Part shown: in pieces, positions 18,856 through 28,678 of the stretch | How the letters are laid out: every line of letters starts with the position of its first letter | How positions within the stretch are numbered: the stretch's first letter is position 1 | DNA from: JABAAE01 sp905480545 | Lineage (GTDB): Bacteria > Planctomycetota > Planctomycetia > Pirellulales > Pirellulaceae | Length of the DNA: 64,000 nucleotides | Direction: 5' to 3' | NCBI GenBank assembly: GCA_943788025.1 | Contig: CALSOR010000019.1 | Span: 1 to 64,000 of the forward strand | Notes under the pieces: generated by a model | Databases searched by the model: none | Seen by the model: only the letters and a program-made list of their open reading frames with translations | What the model was told of the DNA's origin: nothing | Translations under genes and position numbers: made by a program

Positions 18856-19291
18856 GGTGCAATTCTTTTTGTTGTCTGTTTTCAAGGTTTTTGAATCATG
18901 CGACTGAAATGGGCCATGACGATTTTTAACCGTGTCGCCAATTTGCGTAGCGTTTCGAAAAATGAAACGGTTTAATCCTACGGGCTGTAAAACGCCGGTA
19001 TACGCCACAGCAATCCAAACCCCGCCAACACCAGAAGATCCTGCAGGCAGCAGGATGACTTTAGCCAAAAATGCCTCGCCATTCTCTCTGATTGTACATG
19101 GAGACCGCGATTGGAACTACAAGATCGAGCAACAGGGTGCCACAACCTTCGCGGGGCGATGCCTACGCGGTTTAACAAGTGTAGATCGATCTTGCACTGT
19201 TGGGTTTGCTTGACGTTTTTGAGAAGATCTAGAAGTGCTTGAATCTGGTTTGCATGGAACTAGAAAGCATTTTCTTGCTCAAGAAAGCAGA
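18856..19291. other. Gene-free region between esterase and 16S terminator
   Basis: No protein gene is supported here. It contains the esterase upstream region, a small perfect hairpin (ATCCTGC/GCAGGAT, about 19038-19056) and one stray half of the hairpin repeat found at 25.5-25.8 kb (see 19165-19178). Confidence 0.45.
19165..19178 (+). repeat. Isolated half-site of the 25.5 kb hairpin repeat
   Basis: The bases ACGCGGTTTAACAA at 19165-19178 are identical to the left arm of the perfect hairpins at 25537-25584 and 25770-25818. The pairing arm is missing here, so this is a remnant or solo half of the same repeat family. Confidence 0.55.
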
Positions 19292-19320
19292 AAACCCGTC
19301 TCGGTTTCCCGAGACGGGTT
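19292..19320 (-). terminator. Intrinsic terminator downstream of 16S rRNA
   Basis: A perfect 12 bp stem AACCCGTCTCGG/CCGAGACGGGTT with a 4-5 base loop, followed on the minus strand by TTCT. It lies about 145 bases beyond the 3' end of 16S, with no 23S, 5S or tRNA between, so it closes a 16S-only transcription unit. It could work on either strand. Confidence 0.7.
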
Positions 19321-19457
19321 TCTTATATGATAGTAGCTACTTTTCCAACTTTACACTTCAATTGATTTGCCGAAGCGAATCAAGAGTTGAGTACCAATTC
19401 TTTACAAGAGACTGTTCCCACGATTAGTTACAACATGTCACCATGATGTAACTGATA

Positions 19458-20972
<1,515 letters not shown>

Positions 20973-21242
20973 TATGCTTACCACATCAATAAATCAAAAC
21001 AATAACAAGTTAATTGCCCCAATAATACCAATGCAGATGTCTAACTAATTCATTAGTTGCCTAATTCAATAGCTAAGTTAGCCGAAAAGTTTGGCTGGAA
21101 CCTGATTGTGAATCATAACAACCAGGTACATTTTTTAAGTATCGTCACAATCTCTCAAAAGAAATTGATTTGGAATTTCACTACTAAAATGTCAAAGATC
21201 AATACCCCAGCAAGAGTTAAACTCCGTTTGGGAAGAAGGACT

Positions 21243-21270
21243 ATCATAAACAAGCTTTACAACTTGTCAA
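21243..21270 (-). promoter_or_regulatory. Candidate sigma-70 promoter of 16S rRNA
   Basis: On the minus strand TTGACA (21270-21265), a 16-base spacer and TATGAT (21248-21243) form a near-consensus promoter. Transcription would start near 21235, giving a leader of about 260 bases before mature 16S. No other minus-strand gene lies between it and the rRNA. Confidence 0.6.
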
Positions 21271-21424
21271 CTCGATACCAGAAAGAATCTGAAGTAAAGT
21301 TGACCGGAAAACCTTGTCTAGATACCGCGCAAAACTTTTGTCACTGATTGGACCCAAGTGATGAACGCATGTCCGAGAGACATGTTATTCGACTATTGGC
21401 CACTCTGGCAATGAGTCTTTTTTT

Positions 21425-21575
21425 AAAAAAACGCGGCAAGACCTAATGCGACGATCTTGCCGGCTGCAGATTCAGTTCGCACAACCCCTCTAAGGGCGTG
21501 CTTTTGGCTTGTGAACTGGGCTTAAGAACCAACAACCATCCCGCAAAACAATTGGTGGCCGTTGGAGTTTTTTTT
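21425..21575. ncRNA. Candidate structured RNA bounded by two opposed terminators
   Basis: Within 150 bases there are three hairpins: CGGCAAGA/TCTTGCCG (21434-21441 with 21455-21462), a bulged ~10 bp stem CAGTTC...ACAA with TTGT...GAACTG (21473-21484 with 21509-21518, enclosing CCC/GGG), and CCAAC..CCA with TGG..GTTGG (21529-21538 with 21556-21565). The first is followed on the minus strand by T7, the third on the plus strand by T8, so each end looks like an intrinsic terminator for one strand. No open frame fits. It could be an independent small RNA (strand unresolved) or just terminators of flanking transcripts. It does not match 6S, tmRNA or SRP RNA features that I know. Confidence 0.35.
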
Positions 21576-21845
21576 ATATATTTTGCATTACGACGGCGAC
21601 AGTTGGTCTAGCAATACGGTGCAGAAAAGAATTCGCTTCGTCGTTTGCAGTAAAACAATTGCGTTAGCGTTACCACGGAAAAACCTCTAACGGCAAGGAT
21701 AAGCTGAAGCGGATCACGGTCGCTGTCCAAGCAAAACGGATTCGTGGAGGTAGAAATGCCTGGACAAATTTTTATGCCCCAATCGAGGAGGCTTACCGTT
21801 TTTGACCTCTTGCCGCGGCCACTAACAACGCAGCACACAAAATCA

Positions 21846-23234
21846 TCAGTCGTCAATTCGTCGTAAGTCCACAACTGCTGGAAGCGTATTGCCTAAATGC
21901 CAGTCGATCCACTCACGCTTGTTAAATGAAAAACGCTTGCCGGTCACTTGAGCCAAGGTGATCCGAACCTCTTCATTTGCAACCTGAATCCCTTTGGCTT
22001 TCTGTTTTTCCGAACCCATTTGCATGCCACCACTCAGTCCGCCCCGGCTGTCGAATCCAATGGGACCACCGATCCCTTTCTTTGGCGCGGCACCCGGCGG
22101 AAGCACTCGATTCACCCACAGAACATTGATCAGCGGCAGAATCGAGCCACTGATATCAACGTCCAAATTCCTCAATAAGACCGATGCTCGCCCAATGCGG
22201 CTCTTTTCCCCCATCAACGCTTGCTCCGAAATAGGGGTCACGATCTGCGGTGAAATATTCGAGAAATAGTTGATCAAATAATTCGCGGTCCATTCCGCAT
22301 GTTTTTGTTTCAAATGCAACTCTGCTTCATCGCGTAACGCTTCGTTTGGTTGTGAAAGCGCTTCATTCACCAGAAATGATTTCGCGGACAATATGTCGAA
22401 AGATGCAATACGCTCCATCAGAAAAACCATCAGCTCTTGATCTTTCTGAGAAAGTCGAGACTTGGTTCGCTGCTTGTACTTTTTGATCAGAACTGGAATC
22501 GCAGTTTCATCATCGATGTCCTCCAAGTTCTTTCTGGCTTCGGCGAATTTTCGTTCATTATTGAGCAGCGTGATCCATCGGTTAATGTTTGATTGCCATT
22601 GCAAAACACTTGATTTGTGTTGCTTTTGATTTGTCGCGATCTGGTTCGCCAATGGAAGTCGCATATTCTTTCCGACTCTTATGTACCCAATCGATTGCAA
22701 GAATTCATCTCGAACCACCCACTTACTAATCTTCGCATTCCAAGAGTAACCCAATAGCAAGCGAGTTTCCTTGTGATTTGGTTCCAGCTCAATCACTTTG
22801 CGACGATGCTTCTCCTGCTGAACACGCAAACGGTTTTCGCCGCACCATTCAGCCATCGCCAAATGCCCAGCGACGTCAGCAGGTTTAACGCGAGCCAATT
22901 CCGCTTGGTAACTGGATAGCGAATCTTGCGGGGCGACAATCCTGTCGACCTCAGCTTTTTCCACTTTCATCAACACACCAGAATCCAATTTGAATTCGTA
23001 AAATCCACCGTTGGCACCCGGTTCTTTTACGACAATCCCTTGAAACTCTCCGCCTCTTCGAAGAATGATCGTATCGGCCCAGAGAGGCGAAGCGAACAAA
23101 GAGAAAACCGAGAGCATGTAAACGGCGAGAGTTGCTCGATTGGCAAGCCCAAAAATAAGCTTTTTTTGCAGAGCCACATTCGTCCTTTGATAAAAAGGAT
23201 AGAGAAGATCGGTCGGATTGGTGATCAGTTTCAT
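21846..23234 (-). CDS. Secreted protein of unknown function (planctomycete type)
   Basis: A 462-residue protein with an N-terminal hydrophobic segment at ~residues 33-52 (LAVYMLSVFSLFASPLWAD) that fits a signal peptide with a long leader or a signal anchor. Just after it comes a beta-strand block TIILRRGGEFQGIVVKEPG, a motif often seen in planctomycete proteins that start with a small SH3-like/DUF domain. The remainder is alpha-helical and repeat-like (LEDIDDETAIPVLIKKYKQ, LVNEALSQPNEALRDEAELHL), consistent with HEAT- or TPR-like solenoid folding, then a Gly-rich linker. No catalytic motif is visible. It is followed downstream by the structured non-coding segment. Confidence 0.6.
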   Translation of the reverse strand: MKLITNPTDLLYPFYQRTNVALQKKLIFGLANRATLAVYMLSVFSLFASPLWADTIILRRGGEFQGIVVKEPGANGGFYEFKLDSGVLMKVEKAEVDRIVAPQDSLSSYQAELARVKPADVAGHLAMAEWCGENRLRVQQEKHRRKVIELEPNHKETRLLLGYSWNAKISKWVVRDEFLQSIGYIRVGKNMRLPLANQIATNQKQHKSSVLQWQSNINRWITLLNNERKFAEARKNLEDIDDETAIPVLIKKYKQRTKSRLSQKDQELMVFLMERIASFDILSAKSFLVNEALSQPNEALRDEAELHLKQKHAEWTANYLINYFSNISPQIVTPISEQALMGEKSRIGRASVLLRNLDVDISGSILPLINVLWVNRVLPPGAAPKKGIGGPIGFDSRGGLSGGMQMGSEKQKAKGIQVANEEVRITLAQVTGKRFSFNKREWIDWHLGNTLPAVVDLRRIDD

Positions 23235-23310
23235 CCGTCGCCGGTGGTAAAGGTTTGATCTGCGTGCCCGATGTAAGCTTAATTATGTGCCCAAATCGCA
23301 CACAAGCAAA

Positions 23311-23889
23311 CTATTTTGCTGCAATTTCTCTCACGTCGAAATAGTCCATCTTCGCGCTGATCGCGGCTTGTACGCCAAGATCTGCATCTTCGAAAACCAG
23401 GCATTCCTCCGGAGGAACGTTTAGGCGGTTCGCCGCCTCAAGGAATACATCGGGCTCTGGTTTATGCCGTTGGGTATGCTCGGCGGTGACGATAGCATCG
23501 AATAGTTCAATGATTCCGAGGTGCTCTAACTGTTGAGTCACAATCGGCAAAGTCCCACCACTGGCGACCGCCAGCGGCATCTGACCATGATATTTTCGGG
23601 CGATGTCGACGCAAAATTCGAGTGGTCGGAGATGCATTAAATTCGCAATGAACTCGTTTTCTTTTTCGTCCATCGCCTTTTCCACGTCAACTTCGACGTT
23701 TTGCTCAGCAGCAAGCGTCATAATCACCTTATCACTTGGCATGCCAGCCATTGCGTAAAATTTTTGTTCCGGAAACTCGATCGAATACCTCAGTAATGTG
23801 TCCCGCCAGGCAATGTAATGGATGGGCATTGAGTCGGTTAGGGTTCCGTCACAATCGAAAATCAGAGCGGAGTACTTTTGCAGTTCCAT
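23311..23889 (-). CDS. HAD-superfamily phosphatase, beta-phosphoglucomutase-like
   Basis: A 192-residue soluble HAD hydrolase. Motif I FDCDGTLTDSMPIHY, motif II AVASGGTLP, motif III Lys in HKPEPDVFLEAANRL and motif IV VFEDADLGVQAAISA are all present. The cap after motif I (IAWRDTLLRY...YAMAGMPSDKVI) resembles beta-phosphoglucomutase/YqaB-type fructose-1-phosphate or 6-phosphogluconate phosphatases. It is slightly short, so the C-terminal strand may be trimmed. It is divergent from the prepilin gene and stands 76 bases upstream of the secreted unknown. Confidence 0.85.
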   Translation of the reverse strand: MELQKYSALIFDCDGTLTDSMPIHYIAWRDTLLRYSIEFPEQKFYAMAGMPSDKVIMTLAAEQNVEVDVEKAMDEKENEFIANLMHLRPLEFCVDIARKYHGQMPLAVASGGTLPIVTQQLEHLGIIELFDAIVTAEHTQRHKPEPDVFLEAANRLNVPPEECLVFEDADLGVQAAISAKMDYFDVREIAAK

Positions 23890-24116
23890 GTCGCTTTTGG
23901 CTCGAAGTCTTAAATTAAAATGTGGTATTTTCGTGAAAAACCGCTTTGAATACCATGTATTTCCAGTGTTTTGGGAATTAAATTCGGTTTTCGCGTCTAA
24001 AAAGGTACGTTAAACAAACGACACAAAAGGGTAGACTTGTTCTTCCTTTGCAGCCAGAATATAAGTAAATTCCATAATAACGTCTCGTCTTTTTCTCATC
24101 TCTATCGGAGGGTCAA

Positions 24117-25226
24117 ATGGCCGTCAGTAAAACAAGGAGTGGTTTCACCCTCATTGAGCTCTTGGTCGTCATTGCGATTATCGGCATCCTCGTCGGTTTA
24201 ACGCTACCAGCAGTTCAGGCAGCTCGTCGAGCCGCACGTCGCACGCAATGTGCGAATAATCTAAAGCAAATTGGTGCAGCCGTCACTAATTACGAGTCTT
24301 CACGTAAGAAACTTCCGGCGTCGTTGTATTGGAAAGACATCAACGTTCCAGTTGCAAATCTTGCACAATACAACTGGGTCATCGCGATCATGCGAGAAAT
24401 GGACCAGGAACTTTTGGCTGACGAGATTAACGAAGACGGATTGCTGGCTCATTCGGAGACCCGGATCACATCACTCGTTTGCCCTGCAGAAGATCAAGAG
24501 CGTAACTCTCCTCAATTAAGCTATGCGGCGAATCTTGGCGTTCGTGATTGGCTTTACGATTTTTCTGACTTGTATACAGGTGCCTACCTGCAAGGCGGAA
24601 ATCACGAGAACAATACCGGTACCGGTGGTTTGATTGTTGAACGACAGTCCGTATTACCGTCAGATGCCCCGACGGGTTACCCGTCGATCGGAATTGGAGT
24701 TAAAACCGCGAAAGTTTCGGTTGCCGACTTCACTGACGGTGCCGGCAACACGATCTTGGCCGTCGACAACCCAGATGCAACCGTCTGGAATCCCTACTAC
24801 GGACCGCTGAATCGATCTGGTGGAACATCTCAAATTGACCAACCGGTCCTTTACGAGTTTGACCTTGGAGTCGTTTGGTATGACGTAGATGATGGCTACT
24901 ACAGCGATAGCCAACAAGGTCTAGGTGAATACATGGATTTCACGCATCCGAATTACGATACGCGTCCATTTGAATTCGCTAACACCGATAACGAAACGGC
25001 ATTCGATTCTGCCTATTATTACGCACGACCTGCCAGTTACCACGGAAAAGGATTCAACCTCGTCCGCTTTGATGGTTCCACCGACTTCATGAGCACAGAA
25101 GGTTTGTCGTACGACATCTATTGTAAAATGATGTCTGGAAACAGCCGAAAACTCTGGAAGTATCGTGGATCAGGTGCCCCTAACTACAACTCAGCTGGTT
25201 TTGGCAAGATCACCGAAGAGCAGTAA
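24117..25226 (+). CDS. DUF1559 prepilin-like protein with type IV methylation motif
   Basis: A 369-residue protein that begins with a short basic leader and the class III signal RSGFTLIELLVVIAIIGI, cut by a prepilin peptidase before F and forming the conserved helix. LVGLTLPAVQAARRAARRTQCANNLKQIG is the DUF1559 continuation, and the C-terminal region with HGKGFNLVRFDGSTDFMS is the DUF1559 (H-X9-DG) pseudopilin signature. Such proteins are massively multiplied in planctomycetes and are thought to form pseudopili or surface fibres. The start ATG 24117 has a strong ribosome binding site (CGGAGG). An intrinsic terminator follows at 25258. A broken relative lies 170 bases downstream. Confidence 0.92.
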   Translation: MAVSKTRSGFTLIELLVVIAIIGILVGLTLPAVQAARRAARRTQCANNLKQIGAAVTNYESSRKKLPASLYWKDINVPVANLAQYNWVIAIMREMDQELLADEINEDGLLAHSETRITSLVCPAEDQERNSPQLSYAANLGVRDWLYDFSDLYTGAYLQGGNHENNTGTGGLIVERQSVLPSDAPTGYPSIGIGVKTAKVSVADFTDGAGNTILAVDNPDATVWNPYYGPLNRSGGTSQIDQPVLYEFDLGVVWYDVDDGYYSDSQQGLGEYMDFTHPNYDTRPFEFANTDNETAFDSAYYYARPASYHGKGFNLVRFDGSTDFMSTEGLSYDIYCKMMSGNSRKLWKYRGSGAPNYNSAGFGKITEEQ

Positions 25227-25257
25227 TCCACCTAATTCTCTACAAACGTAATCAATG

Positions 25258-25283
25258 AGGTCGCAATTCCGCGGCCTTTTTTT
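25258..25283 (+). terminator. Intrinsic terminator of the prepilin gene
   Basis: AGGTCGC pairs with GCGGCCT (one G-U pair) around a six-base loop, followed by T7, 32 bases after the prepilin stop codon. Confidence 0.75.
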
Positions 25284-25395
25284 ATGCGCGCATTGCAAGC
25301 TGCGGTGTGACAAATTTCTTGCATCGATCTCGTTTGCTTACGAGAACGCACCCACGAAGCAGGAACCAGACCTCGCCTTGAAACGGAGTGCCTAA

Positions 25396-25548
25396 ATGAG
25401 AAGCCGAGATGGTTTTACCCTGATCGAGCTTTTCGTGGTAACGGTGCCATCAAAGATCAGCATTAGGACCGGCAAACTTTTTCCCGGCATCACGTGTTGC
25501 CGTCACGGATGGATGCTCGGAGCGCGGCCCGATGGGCACGCGGTTTAA
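25396..25548 (+). pseudogene. Truncated prepilin gene, broken inside its signal helix
   Basis: ATG 25396 follows a ribosome binding site (CGGAG) and opens MRSRDGFTLIELFVV, a perfect prepilin N-terminus, but the next codons (TVPSKISIRTGK...) no longer encode the hydrophobic helix and run to a stop inside the hairpin repeat at 25546-25548. The result is a 50-residue dead end. It appears to be the 5' remnant of a second DUF1559-type gene whose body was deleted or replaced by the repeat region. Confidence 0.7.
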
Positions 25549-25598
25549 CAAATTAGGGTTGCCGCAAACTTGTTAAACCGCGTGGTCAACGCCCCGCG
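25491..25598. repeat. ~108 bp hairpin repeat, copy 1
   Basis: Nearly identical to 25724-25832. The core is a perfect 15 bp inverted repeat, CACGCGGTTTAACAA at 25537-25551 pairing with TTGTTAAACCGCGTG at 25570-25584, flanked by the conserved block GCTCGGAGCGCGGCCCGATG on the left and GCCCCGCG on the right. No open frame fits it. Confidence 0.8.
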
Positions 25599-25723
25599 TT
25601 TGGTGCCGCGAGTCGTACCGCGAGTCTTACCGAGTTTGCCTCGCGTTTAACCCGGAGAGAGAGTTTGACACCGCAGACGCGTCGCTTGAGCGATACCACC
25701 GGCTAGAACGTCGGCACTGGATT

Positions 25724-25832
25724 CACGTGGTGCCGTCACGTACAGATGCTCGGAGCGCGGCCCGATGGGCACGCGGTTTAACAAATCAGGGTTTGCCGCA
25801 AACTTGTTAAACCGCGTGGGCAATGCCCCGCG
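25724..25832. repeat. ~108 bp hairpin repeat, copy 2
   Basis: Second copy, 233 bases after the first, with about 90% identity. Its arms are CACGCGGTTTAACAA (25770-25784) and TTGTTAAACCGCGTG (25804-25818). A third degenerate fragment (CGGTTTAATAAATTAGCACC) starts near 25843. The segment between the copies contains a small tandem of CCGCGAGTC. Confidence 0.8.
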
Positions 25833-25883
25833 AGTCTTGCATCCGGTTTAATAAATTAGCACCGTCGCCGAATCGCCTCTTGC

Positions 25884-27851
25884 TTAATTCTCGTTAAGTC
25901 GATCGATAATTTTCTCTACATCGTAAACACAACCGCCCCATGTCCCGCCGCTGGCCGATTGTAATGCGGCCCACAGCCTAGTGTCCGCCGGCAATTGCGT
26001 ATCTGGCTGAATACCCTCGTTCATTTCCCGTTTGACCAAGACCTCAGCAGCCGCTTTCGAATCGAAAGACGTTTCACCATTGCCGACCAGATCAACCGTT
26101 CCAATCAATTGATTTCGATCGATTTCAATTCGAATTCGGTCACCATCGATGACTTTTCCAATCGGGCCACCTGCAAGTGCTTCGGGACCTACATGACCAA
26201 TACAGGCTCCCGTACTCACGCCGGAGAATCTCGCATCCGTGACAATCGCCACTTCCTTTCCCCAAGGGATAAACTTTAACGCGGACGTCAGTTGATATGT
26301 CTCTTCCATCCCACTACCAATGGGACCACGACCTGCAAGCACGATCACATCGCCAGCAACAACTTCTTTTTTACCCTGCCCTTTGATCGCCGCAATCGCA
26401 TCCTTCTCGGTCGAAAAGACTTTGGCCGGCCCTGTTTTGCGATAAACACCGTCGGAATCAATCACCGATGGATCAATTGAGGTGGCTTTGATAACCGAAC
26501 CCTCCGGGCAGAGGTTGCCAACGGGGAAGCATACAGTGCTAGTGAATCCGCGTTTGATTGCTTCGTCCGGAGGAATGATGACGTCATCGGGATCAATTTG
26601 ATCGCGTTCAAAAAGCAATTCACGCAGACGTTTACGCCGCTGGGAAACATGCCATGCATCAAGAATCTCGCCCACCGTATTACCAACGACACTCATCGCC
26701 GATTCATCAATCAAATTGCGTTCCCGCAAGTGCCACATGATCTCGGGAACTCCACCCGCAAGGAAGACCTGCAGCGTGAAAAAGTTTTTGGGTCCGTTGG
26801 GAAGCACATCGACGAACCGCGGGATTTGTTTATTGATTGATTGCCAATCCTCAACGACCGGCCGTTGTAATCCAGCCGCAAATGCAATTGCCGGGACGTG
26901 CAACAACAAATTGGTCGACCCACCACAAGCGGCATGAACGGCCATCGCATTTTTGATCGATGCATCGGTAAAAGCTGGATGATCGAAACGCGAATTCTGA
27001 TTCTGGCGTTTCGCCAAATCCATCAACGCATTGGCGCTATCGCGTGCCATGTCCAACCATATCGGCTGGCCGCTCGGCATTAACGCCGAATGCGGAATGG
27101 AAAGCCCCATCGCTTCAGCAACGACTTGACTGGTTGCGGCGGTACCTAAAAACTGGCATCCACCACCAGCCGATCCACAAGCCCGGCAGCCGGCGACAGA
27201 GGCCTCTTCCAAGCTAATTTCGCCGTGTACATAACGGGCTCCGATGGTCTGGACTTTACCGGTGTCTTCTCCGTTGCCTGGGGGCAATGTAACACCGCCA
27301 GGCACGATGATGCTAGGAATGTCTTTGCATCCAGCAAGTGCCATCATGGTTGCGGGCAACCCTTTATCGCACGTGGCAATTCCAAGAACGCCTTGCCGAT
27401 GCGGAAGCGAACGAATCATGCGACGCATTGTAATCGCTGCATCATTTCGATAGGGCAAGCTGTCGAACATTCCGGTCGTTCCCTGCGATCGCCCATCACA
27501 CGGATCGCTGCAATAAGCAGCGAATGGCAGACCATCGCGAGCGGCGATGACTTTCGCCGCAGCCTCAACCAGCAGGCCGACTTCGAAGTGGCCGGTATGA
27601 AATCCGAGTGCGATTGGTGCGCCATCTGGCGCTCGCAATCCACCTTGTGTGCTCAGCAAAAGAAACTGTGGCCCCAGCATCTTTTTGGGGTCCCAGCCCA
27701 TTCCGGCGTTTTGAGTAAGACCAAACAGGTCACCGCTCGACCAATTCGTCAACATTTCGTCGTTGACTGGAAGCTCTCCGTCCTGAACTTTGCCTTTGGT
27801 TGGCATGTCAAAAGAATCGGAAAACGAAAGCAACTTATTTAGAATCGACAT
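25884..27851 (-). CDS. yjhG: YjhG/YagF-type dehydratase (D-xylonate/sugar-acid dehydratase)
   Basis: A 655-residue IlvD/Edd-family Fe-S dehydratase; the length equals that of E. coli YjhG and long stretches agree with what I remember of it, for example SDPCDGRSQGTTGMFDSLPY, CDKGLPATMMALAG and CRACGSAGGGCQFLGT, which hold the cluster-binding cysteines. The C-terminal ITDARFSGVSTGACIGHVGP-like block (here VTDARFSGVSTGACIG) is also present. It would convert D-xylonate or a similar aldonate to the 2-keto-3-deoxy acid, not act in valine synthesis. No aldolase or xylose dehydrogenase is adjacent, but a Gfo/Idh/MocA oxidoreductase, which could oxidise a sugar, lies 0.8 kb upstream on the other strand. 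Confidence 0.85.
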   Translation of the reverse strand: MSILNKLLSFSDSFDMPTKGKVQDGELPVNDEMLTNWSSGDLFGLTQNAGMGWDPKKMLGPQFLLLSTQGGLRAPDGAPIALGFHTGHFEVGLLVEAAAKVIAARDGLPFAAYCSDPCDGRSQGTTGMFDSLPYRNDAAITMRRMIRSLPHRQGVLGIATCDKGLPATMMALAGCKDIPSIIVPGGVTLPPGNGEDTGKVQTIGARYVHGEISLEEASVAGCRACGSAGGGCQFLGTAATSQVVAEAMGLSIPHSALMPSGQPIWLDMARDSANALMDLAKRQNQNSRFDHPAFTDASIKNAMAVHAACGGSTNLLLHVPAIAFAAGLQRPVVEDWQSINKQIPRFVDVLPNGPKNFFTLQVFLAGGVPEIMWHLRERNLIDESAMSVVGNTVGEILDAWHVSQRRKRLRELLFERDQIDPDDVIIPPDEAIKRGFTSTVCFPVGNLCPEGSVIKATSIDPSVIDSDGVYRKTGPAKVFSTEKDAIAAIKGQGKKEVVAGDVIVLAGRGPIGSGMEETYQLTSALKFIPWGKEVAIVTDARFSGVSTGACIGHVGPEALAGGPIGKVIDGDRIRIEIDRNQLIGTVDLVGNGETSFDSKAAAEVLVKREMNEGIQPDTQLPADTRLWAALQSASGGTWGGCVYDVEKIIDRLNEN

Positions 27852-27897
27852 TTATTCAGCTCTAGTTATGGAATTGAAGCACCGTTTAGCCGTGAAT

Positions 27898-28566
27898 TTA
27901 TTCATTGGTAAACTGAGCTTCAGAGGCAACCAATTTTGGAATCAATAACTTTGAAATCAAAAGCAGCAATAATGGAATCGCGATAGATATGAGTAACGAC
28001 GCGATTTCGGGTAAGTTGTTCTCTGCAGCCCAACTTCCCCACTTGGTGAAGAACAAACAAATAGCAAGATTACTGATTGTTAGCCAGAAAAGAAATCGTC
28101 CAAAATCCATTTTCCCGAGCCCAAGCAATAACACACTGGCTTCGGCAAGGATCGGGACGGGTCGCAGAAGGACCAAGACCAGTACTCCGCTTTTGTCAAT
28201 CAATTTTTGCAGCGCACTCCGATCGAATTCACGTACTGATCGCAAAGCAATTGATTCGCCCAACCATCGAGTCGACGCGTACCCAACGCAACTACCTATC
28301 GTCAATCCAACTGATGTGACGATGGTTCCGGCAAAGACACCAAGCGTTTGCCCCGCGTGCGTGATCACAGCACTTGAAGGGATCGGCAACAACAAATCCA
28401 CCGACAAGACCGTGATCACGACCATCGAATAGACATAACTCGACGAGGATTGGTCACGCCAATCCTCGACGAATTGTGCCATCGTGTCGTCCAGAAATAG
28501 CCAACTTAACCCCAGCAGCACGATCGAACCGACAACAAACCAGATGAAGAATCGCGGAATGGTCAT
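27898..28566 (-). CDS. VTT-domain (DedA/TVP38-like) membrane protein
   Basis: A 222-residue integral membrane protein with about five hydrophobic segments. The SNARE-associated/VTT signature is recognisable in LLLPIPSSAVITHAGQTLG, followed by the Gly-rich re-entrant helix VGLTIGSCVGYASTRWLG and later RPVPILAEASVLLLGLGKM. VTT proteins are linked to lipid scrambling or undecaprenyl-phosphate recycling. The gene sits 46 bases upstream of the dehydratase in the same direction, so they may be co-transcribed, although no functional tie is known. Confidence 0.75.
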   Translation of the reverse strand: MTIPRFFIWFVVGSIVLLGLSWLFLDDTMAQFVEDWRDQSSSSYVYSMVVITVLSVDLLLPIPSSAVITHAGQTLGVFAGTIVTSVGLTIGSCVGYASTRWLGESIALRSVREFDRSALQKLIDKSGVLVLVLLRPVPILAEASVLLLGLGKMDFGRFLFWLTISNLAICLFFTKWGSWAAENNLPEIASLLISIAIPLLLLLISKLLIPKLVASEAQFTNE

Positions 28567-28678
28567 TCAAACTACAATCGATAAAAGTTCTACGTGAAAG
28601 CTGCGGCACCCCATCTTATCATCGGCGACTTCCGATTAGAATTGTATCTTTGTTTAACACCAGTTGAAAGGAAAACAA

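Noticed and set aside
22926..23301. Plus-strand frame of 110 codons and a minus frame of 116 codons
   Set aside because: Both are shadows of the secreted unknown gene, without domain or ribosome binding site.
25884..27851. Dihydroxy-acid dehydratase of branched-chain amino acid synthesis (ilvD)
   Set aside because: Length and blocks follow the YjhG/YagF subgroup rather than IlvD.
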